Source: Neisseria zalophi | GTDB taxonomy: Bacteria > Pseudomonadota > Gammaproteobacteria > Burkholderiales > Neisseriaceae | Length of the DNA stretch: 64,000 nucleotides | Direction: 5' to 3' | Assembly: GCF_008807015.1 (NCBI RefSeq) | Contig: NZ_CP031700.1 | Coordinates: forward strand, 744,001-808,000 | Shown here: in pieces, positions 9,334-20,100 of the stretch | How positions within the stretch are numbered: position 1 is the stretch's first letter | How the letters are laid out: every line of letters starts with the position of its first letter | Notes under the pieces: generated by a model | Seen by the model: the letters and a program-made list of their open reading frames with translations, nothing else | Databases searched by the model: none | Told to the model about the DNA's origin: nothing | Made by a program: the position numbers and the translations under genes

Positions 9334-9362
9334 AGGCCGTCTGAAAAAAATTCAGACGGCCT
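9334..9362. terminator. Inverted DUS pair, bidirectional terminator
   Basis: AGGCCGTCTGAA and its exact reverse complement are separated by 5 bases. Presumably the original ntrX terminator; its first five bases are now the IS target duplication. Confidence 0.85.
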
Positions 9363-9777
9363 AATATCTTGTATTTAATAGGCTTTTTTGTGTTATTCAA
9401 ATAAAATATAATTTTATGTATATTTAATTTTTTAAGATGTTGTATAAGATAAATTTTTACATAAATACAACATATGATAAATAAATCTTTATATTTCTCT
9501 AAAAAATATTACATCTAATAAAAACTTCATTATAAAATTGAGTTTATGCACTAAAGTTTCATTTTATCTTTTAAGGTGCTTGTAATAGTTGATGTTGCTT
9601 ATTTTGGATAGATTATTGCAATATTTCCAATCCCTACCTTTGGAGCTTCAATGCGAATTTTGTTGTATATTTTTTTAAGTAAATTCGTATTAAATGGGTG
9701 GGTTTATATAATATCTGAGTTATTTTTGATATATGAAGTTCACTATCTGATTTTAAATAGTTTAAAAGTAGAGTCTT
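9363..9777. other. AT-rich intergenic region before the FadL-type gene
   Basis: 415 bases, very AT-rich with many TATA-like runs and no credible open reading frame on either strand. It must hold the promoter of the downstream porin gene, but I cannot pick one -10/-35 pair over the others. Confidence 0.5.
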
Positions 9778-11181
9778 ATGAATAAATACACATTACACTA
9801 TATCCCTTTATCTATTATGGCTGTTTTTGCTATGCCGGGTGTTCAGGCATCTGGTTACCATTTTGGTACACAATCTGTTTCCGCGCAAAGTACAGCCAAT
9901 TCATCTGCTGCAGAAGCAAGTGATGCCTCCACACTATTTTATAATCCGGCGGGGCTGACAAAATTAGATGGACATGAAGTCTCTGCATCCATTAATTTTG
10001 TAGCACCTAGCGTCAAGTATAGCGAAGCAAATGCAATTTATAATGGTGGAACAGAAGTTACCACTAGCTCTAGAAGCGGAAAAATCACACAAGATATCGT
10101 GTTTGCACCTCACTTATATGGTGCCTATAAAGTAAATGAGGATATAACAGCCGGTTTGGGTGTTTATGTTCCTTTTGGTTCTGAAACAGAATATGATCGG
10201 GATTCTGCTCTAAGATACAATTTAAATAAAACAGAGCTAACTTCTATAGCAGTTGAGCCGGTATTGGCATATAAGCTAAATGAAAAACACTCTATTGCAG
10301 TGGGAGCCATTGCACAACACAGTTCTGCAGGATTAAGAAAATATGCAGACTGGGGAGCCTCCGCTCGTCCGAATATTGATACTAATGGGCTAGGTATTTT
10401 GGATGGGCATGCTGAAGTGAAAGGTAAAGATTGGGGATTTGGTTACCATTTAGCATGGATGTGGGATATCAATGAGAATACAAGGGTGGGTATTAATTAT
10501 CGCTCACATATTAAACATAACTTAAAAGGAAATGCTGACTGGACTGCAGATGGAGTGGTGGCTAAGCAAATTTATGCCCAAACTATTGGGCAAACTATTG
10601 AAAATGGTGGAACAGGCTATGTGCCGCATGAAAAAGCCAGTCTGAAAATTACGACACCGGAATCTTTGTCAGTTCATGGGTTGCATCGTATTTCATCTAA
10701 ATGGAATGTTTTTGGCGATGTAACCTGGACACGCCATTCACGTTTTAACAGGGCGGAACTAAAATTTGAAAATCCCAAACGTACACTTAGTGGGCAACAA
10801 TCCAATCAAACCGTGATTTTACCTAATTGGCGTAATACTTATAAAGTGGCGCTTGGGGCATCATATCAAGTAAATGATCCCCTTCAAGTGAGATTTGGTG
10901 TTGCTTATGATCAATCTCCAGTGCGTAAAGCGCAAGAACGATTAGTTACTATGCCGGATAGCAACCGAATTTGGTATTCTGTTGGTGCTAAGTATAATTT
11001 AAATAAAAAACATGCATTCAATATTGCGTATAGTCATATACATATACAAAATGCCAATGCTATTGTATCCGGCCAACCTTCTAATGCAGCAGTAACCACG
11101 GTTGATAGTAATGTTTCATCTTTTGCGCGCTATAAAAGCCGTGCAAATATTTTGGGGCTTCAATACAATTATAAATTCTGA
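9778..11181 (+). CDS. OmpP1/FadL/TodX-family outer membrane protein
   Basis: A 467-residue outer-membrane beta-barrel that probably imports hydrophobic compounds such as long-chain fatty acids. The signal peptide ends at VQA|SGYHFG. The mature protein starts with the hatch-type sequence of FadL proteins (QSVSAQSTANSSAAEASDAS, then LFYNPAGLTKL). It ends in aromatic Phe after an alternating strand (YNYKF), as barrel proteins do for BAM recognition. The family includes the meningococcal surface protein NMB0088. It is monocistronic: a long AT-rich leader precedes it and a hairpin terminator follows at 11251. Confidence 0.9.
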   Translation: MNKYTLHYIPLSIMAVFAMPGVQASGYHFGTQSVSAQSTANSSAAEASDASTLFYNPAGLTKLDGHEVSASINFVAPSVKYSEANAIYNGGTEVTTSSRSGKITQDIVFAPHLYGAYKVNEDITAGLGVYVPFGSETEYDRDSALRYNLNKTELTSIAVEPVLAYKLNEKHSIAVGAIAQHSSAGLRKYADWGASARPNIDTNGLGILDGHAEVKGKDWGFGYHLAWMWDINENTRVGINYRSHIKHNLKGNADWTADGVVAKQIYAQTIGQTIENGGTGYVPHEKASLKITTPESLSVHGLHRISSKWNVFGDVTWTRHSRFNRAELKFENPKRTLSGQQSNQTVILPNWRNTYKVALGASYQVNDPLQVRFGVAYDQSPVRKAQERLVTMPDSNRIWYSVGAKYNLNKKHAFNIAYSHIHIQNANAIVSGQPSNAAVTTVDSNVSSFARYKSRANILGLQYNYKF

Positions 11182-11250
11182 GCTTAAATATTATATTTAG
11201 CTATATAATATGATTAATTCTTTCGTTGAACTTAAAATGTGATTACCATA

Positions 11251-11280
11251 AAGCCATCTGATTCAGATGGCTTTGTTTTT
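11251..11280 (+). terminator. Terminator after the FadL-type gene
   Basis: Stem AAGCCATCTGA/TCAGATGGCTT followed by a T-rich tract. Its arms resemble a DUS with one changed base (GCCATCTGA versus GCCGTCTGA), so it may be a decayed DUS pair. Confidence 0.8.
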
Positions 11281-11324
11281 GAATTTATTGGTAATAATAG
11301 AAAAAATTAATTTGAAGAGCCTTG

Positions 11325-11333
11325 TGTTATAAT
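11325..11333 (+). promoter_or_regulatory. Extended -10 promoter for the ferredoxin gene
   Basis: TGTTATAAT, a consensus -10 hexamer with an upstream TG, lies about 40 bp before the ferredoxin start. No good -35 is visible, as expected for an extended -10. Confidence 0.45.
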
Positions 11334-11349
11334 TCAAAATCGGTTTTGA

Positions 11350-11625
<276 letters not shown>

Positions 11626-11681
11626 AGTTATTTAAAATTAATGCTATAGTTGTAAGAAAAAAATAATATGGTTGAATTGTC

Positions 11682-11709
11682 TTGACTCAAAAAAATAAAT
11701 CTATATAAT
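11682..11709 (+). promoter_or_regulatory. Promoter of the tRNA-tuf operon
   Basis: -35 TTGACT (11682-11687) and -10 TATAAT (11704-11709) with a 16-bp spacer, ending 15 bp before tRNA-Tyr. Nearly consensus, as expected for a stable-RNA operon. Confidence 0.8.
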
Positions 11710-11724
11710 CACGTTTCTCTTTAT

Positions 11725-11808
11725 GGAGGGATTCCCGAGCGGCCAAAGGGGGCAGACTGTAAATCTGTTGCGAAAGCTTCGAAGGTTCGAATCCTTCTCC
11801 CTCCACCA
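11725..11808 (+). tRNA. tRNA-Tyr (GTA)
   Basis: 84 nt. Acceptor GGAGGGA pairs with TCCCTCC, then A and an encoded CCA. The anticodon loop CTGTAAA gives GTA, and a long variable arm marks a class II tRNA. First gene of the tRNA-Tyr-Gly-Thr-tuf unit. Confidence 0.97.
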
Positions 11809-11853
11809 TAATCCAATCATAAAAATGTTGGAGCAGAGAATAAATTAAAGTAA

Positions 11854-11927
11854 GCGGGTGTAGCTCAATGGTAGAGCAGAAGCCTTCCAAGCTTACGGTG
11901 AGGGTTCGATTCCCTTCACCCGCTCCA
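11854..11927 (+). tRNA. tRNA-Gly (TCC)
   Basis: 74 nt. Acceptor GCGGGTG pairs with CACCCGC, CCA is encoded, the anticodon loop CTTCCAA gives TCC, and the T-loop is GGTTCGATTCC. Confidence 0.96.
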
Positions 11928-11935
11928 AATAATCA

Positions 11936-12010
<75 letters not shown>

Positions 12011-12053
12011 TCAGTTAATTGCAAACAAAAAGCTTTAGGAATAGGAAATTGCC

Positions 12054-13238
12054 ATGGCTAAAGAAAAATTCGAGCGGAGTAAACCGCACGTAAACGTTGG
12101 CACCATTGGTCACGTTGACCATGGTAAAACCACATTGACTGCTGCATTGACCACTATCTTGTCTGAGAAATTTGGCGGTCAGGCTAAAGGTTACGATCAA
12201 ATTGATAATGCTCCGGAAGAAAAAGCCCGTGGTATTACCATTAATACTTCACACGTAGAATACGAAACTGAAACCCGTCACTATGCACACGTAGACTGTC
12301 CGGGACACGCCGACTATGTGAAAAACATGATTACCGGTGCTGCTCAAATGGATGGTGCGATTTTGGTATGTTCTGCAGCAGACGGTCCTATGCCGCAAAC
12401 TCGTGAACACATCTTGTTGGCTCGCCAAGTAGGTGTTCCTTACATTATCGTATTTATGAACAAATGCGATATGGTTGATGATGAAGAGTTGTTGGAATTG
12501 GTTGAAATGGAAATCCGCGACTTGTTGTCTAGCTATGATTTCCCTGGTGATGACTGTCCGATCGTTCAAGGTTCTGCATTGCGTGCTTTGGAAGGCGATG
12601 CTGGTTACAAAGAAAAAATTTATGAATTGGCAGCAGCTTTGGATAGCTACATTCCGACACCTGAGCGTGCTGTTGACAAACCGTTCTTGTTGCCGATTGA
12701 GGATGTATTCTCTATTTCAGGTCGTGGTACTGTCGTAACAGGCCGTGTTGAGCGTGGTATTATCAATGTTGGTGACGAGATTGAGATTGTAGGTCTGAAA
12801 GAGACTCAAAAAACCACTTGTACCGGTGTTGAGATGTTCCGCAAGCTGTTGGATCAAGGTCAGGCTGGTGATAACGTAGGTGTGTTGCTGCGTGGTACTA
12901 AACGTGAAGACGTTGAACGTGGTCAAGTATTGGCTAAACCTGGTTCTATTACGCCGCATACTAAGTTCAAAGCTGAAGTATATGTGTTGAGTAAAGAAGA
13001 GGGTGGTCGTCATACTCCGTTCTTTGCGAACTATCGTCCTCAATTCTATTTCCGTACGACCGACGTAACTGGAGCGGTATCTTTGGAAGAAGGTGTGGAA
13101 ATGGTAATGCCGGGTGAGAATGTAACGATTTCAGTAGAGCTGATTGCTCCGATTGCTATGGAAGAAGGTTTACGCTTTGCCATTCGCGAGGGTGGTCGTA
13201 CCGTAGGTGCCGGTGTAGTGTCTTCTATCATTGCTTAA
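12054..13238 (+). CDS. tuf: Elongation factor Tu
   Basis: Brings aminoacyl-tRNA to the ribosome as the GTP complex. The 394-residue product has the G1 loop GHVDHGKT, the switch I motif RGITIN, G3 in DCPGHADY, G4 NKCD and G5 GSALR, followed by the two beta-barrel domains. Length and sequence are standard. It is co-transcribed with the three tRNAs upstream (the tRNA-tuf arrangement usual for tufB-type genes), and tRNA-Trp follows 6 bp after the stop. Bacteria of this group usually have a second tuf in the str operon, which is outside this window. Confidence 0.99.
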   Translation: MAKEKFERSKPHVNVGTIGHVDHGKTTLTAALTTILSEKFGGQAKGYDQIDNAPEEKARGITINTSHVEYETETRHYAHVDCPGHADYVKNMITGAAQMDGAILVCSAADGPMPQTREHILLARQVGVPYIIVFMNKCDMVDDEELLELVEMEIRDLLSSYDFPGDDCPIVQGSALRALEGDAGYKEKIYELAAALDSYIPTPERAVDKPFLLPIEDVFSISGRGTVVTGRVERGIINVGDEIEIVGLKETQKTTCTGVEMFRKLLDQGQAGDNVGVLLRGTKREDVERGQVLAKPGSITPHTKFKAEVYVLSKEEGGRHTPFFANYRPQFYFRTTDVTGAVSLEEGVEMVMPGENVTISVELIAPIAMEEGLRFAIREGGRTVGAGVVSSIIA

Positions 13239-13244
13239 AGTTTA

Positions 13245-13320
13245 AGGCCAGTAGCTCAATTGGTAGAGTATCGGTCTCCAAAACCGAGGGTTGGGGGTTC
13301 GAGACCCTCCTGGCCTGCCA
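13245..13320 (+). tRNA. tRNA-Trp (CCA)
   Basis: 76 nt. Acceptor AGGCCAG pairs with CTGGCCT, then G and an encoded CCA; the anticodon loop CTCCAAA gives CCA. It lies between tuf and secE, as in many proteobacteria. Confidence 0.97.
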
Positions 13321-13328
13321 TATTAAAA

Positions 13329-13358
13329 ATTAACCGGCCTAGTGCCGGTTAATTTTTT
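13329..13358 (+). terminator. Terminator after tRNA-Trp
   Basis: AATTAACCGGC/GCCGGTTAATT hairpin followed by T6. It separates the tRNA-tuf unit from secE-nusG. Confidence 0.85.
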
Positions 13359-13478
13359 ATTTTAATATTTGCGATTAGTTAAATTTGGTAGGTAATTTAA
13401 ATAAGTAAAATAATAGATATTATGTTTTATGAGTATCTATCCTAAGTTTATTGTGTTTAATGGAAAAATGGAAAAATA

Positions 13479-13931
13479 ATGACTGAGAATACACCGCAAG
13501 GTAAAGAAGAAAAGCTTTCGTCAGTTATAGAAACTAAAAATAAGTTATCTAATAAAAATGAAGATAATACAGGCTTTAAGGGTGCAGATGTATTTAAGTT
13601 GTTGATTGCTTTTGCATTTGTCGCAGTAGGCGTTTGGGCTTTTTATGATTATTCACACCTACCTATTTATACCCGATATTTATTTCCAGCTGTTGGCATA
13701 ATCTTGGGATTAATTTTGGTGTTGTATTGGTGCGATTTTGGTAAGAGGTTGGTTTCATATATTAAAGCATCAATAGTCGAGTTCAAAAAAGTTGTTTGGC
13801 CAGTGCGTAAGGATTCACTGAGGATGACTATATTTGTGGTTATATTTGTAGCAATCTTATCATTATTTATTTATGCGGCCGATAGTTTGATTTCATGGCT
13901 GTTTTTTGACTTGTTGTTAAAGAGAGGATAA
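13479..13931 (+). CDS. secE: Preprotein translocase subunit SecE
   Basis: Clamp subunit of the SecYEG channel in the inner membrane. The 150-residue product has three hydrophobic helices (about 43-63, 70-90 and 118-148), as in the long enterobacterial form. The conserved cytoplasmic amphipathic segment [17 protein letters not shown] precedes the last helix. The N-terminal 40 residues are polar and variable. It is 2 bp from nusG, the standard secE-nusG pair. Confidence 0.96.
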   Translation: MTENTPQGKEEKLSSVIETKNKLSNKNEDNTGFKGADVFKLLIAFAFVAVGVWAFYDYSHLPIYTRYLFPAVGIILGLILVLYWCDFGKRLVSYIKASIVEFKKVVWPVRKDSLRMTIFVVIFVAILSLFIYAADSLISWLFFDLLLKRG

Positions 13932-13933
13932 AG

Positions 13934-14470
13934 ATGGCTAAACGTTGGTATGTTGTGCAAGCTTACTCTGGCTTCGAAAAAAATGTACAGAAAACATTAC
14001 AAGAGCGTATTGCCCGAGAAGGAATGGAAAGTTATTTTGGTCAGATTTTGGTACCTGTTGAAGAAGTGATGGATATTAAAAATGGTCGAAAAACAGTTAG
14101 TGAAAGAAAATTTTTTCCTGGGTATGTGCTGATAGAAATGGAAATGACTGATGACTCTTGGCATTTGGTTAAAAGTACACCAAGAGTTTCTGGTTTTATT
14201 GGTGGTAAAGCTAATCGCCCTACGCCTATTACTAAAAAAGAAGTCGATTTAATATTGCAGCAGGTTCAATCTGGGGTTGAAAAGCCTAAACCGAAAGTTG
14301 AATTTACAGTTGGGCAGCAAGTTAGAGTTAATGAAGGGCCATTTGCTGATTTTACTGGTGTTGTTGAAGAAGTAAATTATGAGCGCAATAAATTACGCGT
14401 TTCGGTTCAGATTTTTGGTAGAGAAACGCCAGTAGAGCTTGAGTTTAATCAAGTAGAAAAAATACAATAA
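13934..14470 (+). CDS. nusG: Transcription termination/antitermination protein NusG
   Basis: A 178-residue elongation factor that binds RNA polymerase and couples it to Rho or the ribosome. The NGN domain begins [16 protein letters not shown] and contains [10 protein letters not shown]; the C-terminal KOW domain contains [16 protein letters not shown]. The Shine-Dalgarno (AGAGGA) lies in the end of secE. Length and order are normal. Confidence 0.98.
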   Translation: MAKRWYVVQAYSGFEKNVQKTLQERIAREGMESYFGQILVPVEEVMDIKNGRKTVSERKFFPGYVLIEMEMTDDSWHLVKSTPRVSGFIGGKANRPTPITKKEVDLILQQVQSGVEKPKPKVEFTVGQQVRVNEGPFADFTGVVEEVNYERNKLRVSVQIFGRETPVELEFNQVEKIQ

Positions 14471-14495
14471 AACATTGTTGCTGATTTGTGTTTGA

Positions 14496-14524
14496 TTGAT
14501 TTTAATTAATTTATTAGTTATAAT
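14496..14524 (+). promoter_or_regulatory. Promoter of rplK-rplA
   Basis: -35 TTGATT (14496-14501) and -10 TATAAT (14519-14524) with a 17-bp spacer, 65 bp before the rplK start. Confidence 0.7.
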
Positions 14525-14589
14525 ACTAGCTTAACTTTTTTGGGAAGCGGATTTTCTGCGTTTGACCCGTTTTTAGGAGTGTATTAAAA

Positions 14590-15021
14590 GTGGCAAAAAA
14601 AATTGTAGGTTACATTAAGCTGCAGATTCCTGCAGGTAAAGCTAATCCATCTCCTCCCGTAGGCCCGGCTTTGGGACAACGTGGATTGAATATTATGGAG
14701 TTTTGTAAAGCATTTAATGCTGCAACACAATCCATGGAGCCAGGGTTGCCGATTCCAGTTGTTATTACTGCTTTTGCGGATAAATCATTTACTTTTGTGA
14801 TGAAAACGCCGCCGGCAACTATTTTGCTGAAAAAAGCTGCTGGTGTTCAAAAAGGTAGTTCTAATCCTTTGACAAATAAAGTGGGCAAAGTGACTCGAGC
14901 TCAGTTGGAAGAAATTGCAAAAACTAAAGAGCCGGATTTGACCGCTGCTGATTTGGATGCTGCTGTTCGTATTATTGCCGGATCTGCTCGTTCTATGGGC
15001 TTAGATGTGGAGGGTGTGTAA
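14590..15021 (+). CDS. rplK: Ribosomal protein uL11
   Basis: Part of the GTPase-associated centre of the 50S subunit. The 143-residue product begins [19 protein letters not shown] and contains the proline-rich [16 protein letters not shown] linker that thiostrepton-type drugs contact, then the rRNA-binding C-terminal domain (MGLDVEG near the end). The start is GTG at 14590, after TTAGGAGTG. The stop overlaps the rplA start (TAATG), implying coupled translation. Confidence 0.98.
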   Translation: MAKKIVGYIKLQIPAGKANPSPPVGPALGQRGLNIMEFCKAFNAATQSMEPGLPIPVVITAFADKSFTFVMKTPPATILLKKAAGVQKGSSNPLTNKVGKVTRAQLEEIAKTKEPDLTAADLDAAVRIIAGSARSMGLDVEGV

Positions 15022-15713
15022 TGGCTAAAATTTCTAAACGTTTAAAGGCTTTGCGCTCCTCTTTAGAGGCTAATAAGCTACATGTGATTGATGAAGCAAT
15101 TGCTTTGGTAAAAAAATCTGCCACTGCTAAGTTTGATGAATCTATTGATGTTTCTTTTAACTTAGGCGTTGATCCGCGTAAATCAGATCAAGTTATTCGT
15201 GGTTCTGTTGTTTTACCTAAAGGTACTGGTAAAACTACTCGTGTAGCTGTTTTTACTCAAGGTGCAAATGTTGAAGCTGCTCAAGCTGCTGGTGCAGATG
15301 TAGTTGGTTTTGAAGATTTGGCTGAAGAGGTCAAAAAAGGCAATTTAAATTTTGACGTTGTGATCGCTTCACCAGATGCCATGCGTATCGTTGGTCAATT
15401 AGGTACGATTTTAGGTCCTCGTGGTTTAATGCCAAACCCTAAAGTTGGTACTGTTACACCAAATGTTGCTGAAGCAGTAAAAAATGCGAAAGCAGGCCAA
15501 GTTCAATATCGTACTGATAAATCAGGTATTGTGCATGCTACTATTGGTCGAGCTTCTTTTTCTGAAGCTGATTTGCGTGAAAATTTCAATGCTTTGTTAG
15601 ATGCAGTCGTTAAAGCCAAGCCTGCTGCTGCTAAAGGTCAATATTTGAAGAAAATAGCCTTATCGAGCACAATGGGTTTGGGTGTTAGAGTTGATACTTC
15701 AAGTGTCAATTAA
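15021..15713 (+). CDS. rplA: Ribosomal protein uL1
   Basis: Forms the L1 stalk of the 50S subunit and, by family knowledge, represses its own L11-L1 mRNA. The 230-residue product has the two-domain L1 sequence, with [12 protein letters not shown] and the L1 signature region near residues 115-145. Length is normal. It is followed by a hairpin (15721-15764) that separates it from the L10 leader. Confidence 0.98.
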   Translation: MAKISKRLKALRSSLEANKLHVIDEAIALVKKSATAKFDESIDVSFNLGVDPRKSDQVIRGSVVLPKGTGKTTRVAVFTQGANVEAAQAAGADVVGFEDLAEEVKKGNLNFDVVIASPDAMRIVGQLGTILGPRGLMPNPKVGTVTPNVAEAVKNAKAGQVQYRTDKSGIVHATIGRASFSEADLRENFNALLDAVVKAKPAAAKGQYLKKIALSSTMGLGVRVDTSSVN

Positions 15714-15720
15714 ATAAAAT

Positions 15721-15764
15721 TTTAAACAGCATTATATAAGTTGTATTTATTAATGCTGTTTAAA
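15721..15764 (+). terminator. Hairpin after rplA
   Basis: TTTAAACAGCATTA/TAATGCTGTTTAAA stem with a 16-nt loop. The T-tract after it is weak, so it may be an attenuator or a processing site rather than a full terminator. Confidence 0.6.
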
Positions 15765-15784
15765 ATTGGGCTACTTATTTTTAA

Positions 15785-15949
15785 GTAGATGTCCAAGACC
15801 GTAGGGATCGTAAGATTTAATCATAACTGCCCTACGCAGACGGTAGTCCTGAATCGAATAATCAAGTATTTCTTGTAAAATGTCTTTTTAGGTTGCCGCG
15901 CTGATGGAATACTAACAGTATTTCTTCTTTTAACAGTGGGAGGTAGACC
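15785..15949 (+). ncRNA. L10 leader (autoregulatory element before rplJ)
   Basis: The stretch before rplJ can fold with GTAGGG pairing to CCCTAC, and has the ACGCAGACGGTAGTCC element remembered from L10 leaders (Rfam L10_leader family). In other bacteria the L10-L7/L12 complex binds here and blocks rplJ translation. Exact limits are estimated. Confidence 0.7.
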
Positions 15950-16450
15950 TTGAGTCTCAATATTGAAACCAAGAAAGCAACAGTAGAAGAGATTAGTAGT
16001 GCGATTGCTAATGCTCAAACTATGGTAGTTGCTGAATATCGCGGTATCAGTGTTGCAAGCATGACTGAACTTCGTGCTAATGCACGCAAAGAAGGTGTAT
16101 ATTTGCGTGTTTTAAAAAATACATTAGCTCGTCGTGCTGTTGAGGGAACTTCATTTGCTGCTTTAGCGGATCAAATGGTTGGTCCTTTGGTATATGCTGC
16201 ATCTGAAGATCCTGTTGCTGCTGCAAAAGTGCTGCATCAATTCGCGAAAAAAGATGACAAAATTATTGTTAAGGCAGGCTCTTACAATGGTGATTTATTA
16301 GATGTCGCCCAAGTAAGTGAATTAGCTTCTATTCCGAGCCGTGAAGAGTTGTTATCTAAACTGCTGTTCGTTATGCAAGCGCCTGTTTCAGGTTTTGCGC
16401 GTGCTTTGGCTGCTTTGGCTGAGAAAAAAGCTGGTGAAGAAGCTGCTTAA
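15950..16450 (+). CDS. rplJ: Ribosomal protein uL10
   Basis: Base of the L7/L12 stalk. The 166-residue product begins [16 protein letters not shown] and has VVAEYRGI and [11 protein letters not shown], typical of L10. The start is TTG at 15950, supported by GTGGGAGGT ten bases upstream and by the family N-terminus; a rare start codon fits translational repression through the leader. rplL follows after 47 bp. Confidence 0.97.
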   Translation: MSLNIETKKATVEEISSAIANAQTMVVAEYRGISVASMTELRANARKEGVYLRVLKNTLARRAVEGTSFAALADQMVGPLVYAASEDPVAAAKVLHQFAKKDDKIIVKAGSYNGDLLDVAQVSELASIPSREELLSKLLFVMQAPVSGFARALAALAEKKAGEEAA

Positions 16451-16497
16451 TTAGTTTTGTTTTAATTATTTTTTATATAAATTTGGAGTTAAATAGC

Positions 16498-16869
16498 ATG
16501 GCTATTACTAAAGAAGACATTTTAGAAGCAGTTGGTTCTTTGACCGTTATGGAATTGAATGACTTGGTTAAAGAGTTTGAAGAAAAATTTGGTGTATCTG
16601 CTGCAGCTGTTGCTGTTGCTGGTCCTGCAGGTGCTGGTGCTGCGGCCGCTGAAGAAAAAACTGAATTTGACGTAGTTTTGGCTTCTGCTGGCGATCAAAA
16701 AGTGGGTGTGATTAAAGTAGTCCGTGCTATCACTGGTTTAGGCTTGAAAGAGGCTAAAGACATGGTAGACGGCGCACCTAAAACAGTTAAAGAAGGCGTT
16801 TCTAAAGCTGAAGCTGAAGAGATCCAAAAACAACTGGAAGATGCTGGCGCGAAAGTTGAAATTAAATAA
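16498..16869 (+). CDS. rplL: Ribosomal protein bL12
   Basis: The multi-copy stalk protein that recruits translation GTPases. The 123-residue product begins [19 protein letters not shown], has the Ala/Gly-rich hinge (about 36-53), and ends in the C-terminal domain with [16 protein letters not shown]. The ATG at 16498 is correct: the TTG at 16483 lies inside the Shine-Dalgarno TTTGGAG. Confidence 0.98.
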   Translation: MAITKEDILEAVGSLTVMELNDLVKEFEEKFGVSAAAVAVAGPAGAGAAAAEEKTEFDVVLASAGDQKVGVIKVVRAITGLGLKEAKDMVDGAPKTVKEGVSKAEAEEIQKQLEDAGAKVEIK

Positions 16870-16880
16870 TCATTTCGCGA

Positions 16881-16918
16881 GAAATAAGGCTGGTAGATTT
16901 TTCTGCCAGCCTTATTTC
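16881..16918 (+). terminator. rplL-rpoB attenuator
   Basis: GAAATAAGGCTGG/CCAGCCTTATTTC hairpin just after rplL. In most bacteria such a partial terminator sets the ratio of ribosomal protein to RNA polymerase mRNA. About 210 AT-rich bases then lead to rpoB. Confidence 0.8.
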
Positions 16919-17131
16919 ACTTGTTTTTATGCTGATCATTAAATATTTACATTTATTAACATTTTTAAATTGAATTATTTGAAAATAAATGTAAATATTT
17001 AAGTTTAATTATTTTCTATTAAGTTGTTACTTGTCTTGTTATTCACTTAAGTTTTAAGTGCATTAATCACTTTTTATGCTTAATTCTAAAACTTTGTTTG
17101 ATGATAAAGCCTCCCACTAATGGAGTATTGT

Positions 17132-20100
17132 ATGAGTTATTCTTTTACCGAGAAAAAACGTATTCGTAAGAGTTTTGCCAAAAGAGCGAATGTGCTTGGT
17201 GTTCCTTTTTTGTTGGCAACACAGCTAGACTCTTATTCTAAGTTTTTACAGTTGGATAAATTATTTAATCAGCGTAATGATGAAGGTCTTCAGGCTGCAT
17301 TTAATTCTATTTTCCCAATTGTAAGTCATAATGGTTATGCAAGATTAGAATTTGTACATTATGTTTTAGGTGAGCCATTATTTGATATTCCTGAATGTCA
17401 ATTACGTGGAATTACCTATGCAGCTCCATTACGCGCTCGCATTCGGTTGGTGATTTTAGATAAAGAATCTTCTAAACCAACGGTGAAAGAAGTACGTGAA
17501 AATGAAGTATATATGGGTGAAATACCCTTAATGACACCTAGTGGCTCATTTGTCATCAATGGTACAGAGCGTGTGATTGTTTCTCAGTTGCATCGTTCGC
17601 CAGGTGTGTTTTTCGAGCATGATCGTGGTAAAACTCACTCATCGGGTAAGTTGTTATTCTCTGCCCGTATTATTCCTTATCGTGGGTCTTGGTTAGATTT
17701 TGAATTTGATCCTAAAGATTTATTATATTTCCGTATTGACCGTCGTCGTAAGATGCCGGTAACTATTTTGTTGAAAGCACTTGGGTATGATAGCGAGCAA
17801 ATTTTAGATATTTTCTATGATAAAGAAACCTTTTATCTTTCTAAAAATGGTGTTCAAACTGATTTGATTGTTAATCGCCTTAAAGGTGAAACTGCCAAAT
17901 TAGATATTGTTGATAAAGACGGAAATGTATTGGTTGCCAAAGGCAAGCGTATTACTGCTAAAAATATTCGCGATATCAGCAATGCAGGGCTCACACGCTT
18001 AGATGTTGATCCGGAAAGCTTGCTGGGTAAAATATTGTCTGCTGATTTGATTGTTCCTGATACAGGTGAAGTTTTAGCTGCGGCAAACGAAGAAATCACT
18101 GAAGAATTATTAGCCAAATTAGATATTCACGCAGTTGAAAAAGTGGAAACACTTTATATTAATGAGTTGGATCAGGGGGGCTACATATCCAATACATTAC
18201 GTACGGATGAGACGGCTGATCAACAAGCAGCACGAGTAGCTATCTATCGTATGATGCGACCAGGTGAGCCGCCAACAGAAGAAGCTGTAGAGTTACTCTT
18301 TAACCGTTTGTTCTTTAATGAAGACAGTTATGATTTGTCTCGTGTGGGACGTATGAAATTTAATACCCGTACTTACGAGCAAAAATTAACTGATATTCAA
18401 ACGAACTCATGGTATGGACGTTTATTAAATGAAACGTTTGCGGATGCGGCAGAAAAAGGCGGATTTGTTCTGAGTGTGGAAGATATCGTTGTTTCTATTG
18501 CCACTTTAGTTGAGCTGCGTAATGGACATGGTGAAGTAGACGATATTGACCACCTGGGTAACCGCCGTGTGCGCTCTGTTGGTGAATTGGTTGAAAATCA
18601 ATTCCGTAGTGGATTGGCTCGTGTTGAGAGAGCCGTTAAAGAACGCTTGAATCAGGCTGAATCTGAGAATTTGATGCCGCATGATTTGATTAATGCCAAG
18701 CCTGTTTCAGCGGCGATTAAAGAATTTTTTGGCTCTAGCCAACTGAGCCAATTTATGGATCAGACGAATCCATTATCTGAAATTACCCATAAACGCCGTG
18801 TATCTGCTCTTGGCCCGGGTGGTTTGACTCGTGAGCGTGCGGGTTTTGAGGTGCGAGACGTGCATCCGACTCATTATGGTCGGGTATGTCCGATTGAAAC
18901 ACCAGAGGGTCCGAACATTGGTTTGATTAACTCGTTGTCTGTTTATGCGCGTACCAATGAATATGGTTTCCTGGAAACACCTTACCGTCGTGTTATCGAT
19001 GGAAAAGTAACCGATGAAATTGATTATTTGTCTGCTATTGAAGAAGGTCGTTATGTTATTGCGCAGGCAAATGCGGAATTGGATTCAGACGGCAACTTGA
19101 CTGGTGATTTGATTACCTGTCGCGAAAAAGGTGAAACCATTATGGCCACGGCCGACCGTGTTCAGTATATGGATGTAGCAACAGGCCAAGTGGTATCGGT
19201 AGCAGCATCATTGATTCCATTCTTGGAGCATGACGATGCGAACCGCGCCTTGATGGGTGCGAACATGCAACGTCAAGCCGTACCTTGTTTGCGTCCGGAA
19301 AAACCGATGGTCGGTACCGGTATTGAACGTTCCGTAGCGGTGGATTCTGCAACTGCTATTGTGGCTCGCCGCGGAGGTATTGTTGAATATGTTGATGCAA
19401 ACCGTATTGTAGTGCGTGTGCATGATGCTGAAGCTACGGCAGGTGAAGTTGGCGTCGATATTTATAATTTGATGAAATTTACCCGTTCAAACCAATCTAC
19501 CAATATTAATCAACGCCCTGTCGTGAAGGCGGGTGACGTATTGCAACGTGGTGATGTGGTAGCTGATGGTGCATCCACCGATTTGGGTGAGTTGGCTTTA
19601 GGTCAAAATATGACTATCGCCTTTATGCCTTGGAACGGATACAACTATGAAGATTCAATTTTGATTTCAGAGAAAGTAGCGGCAGATGATCGCTACACCT
19701 CTATTCATATTGAAGAATTAAATGTGGTTGCGCGTGATACCAAGCTTGGTGCAGAAGATATTACTCGAGATATTCCGAATTTGTCTGAGCGTATGCAAAA
19801 TCGTTTAGATGAATCAGGCATTGTATATATCGGCGCTGAAGTGGAAGCAGGGGATGTTTTGGTGGGTAAGGTAACACCTAAAGGTGAAACTCAACTGACG
19901 CCTGAAGAAAAACTACTGCGTGCCATTTTTGGTGAAAAAGCCTCAGATGTTAAAGATACTTCTTTGCGCATGCCAACTGGTATGAGCGGTACAGTAATTG
20001 ATGTTCAAGTATTTACACGTGAAGGTATTCAACGTGATAAACGGGCACAAGCTATTATTGATTCAGAATTGAAACGTTACCGCCAAGATTTAAGCGATCA

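Noticed and set aside
11687..11890. Minus-strand open frame of 67 codons
   Set aside because: It runs across the tRNA-Tyr and tRNA-Gly genes; the tRNA structures explain the sequence.
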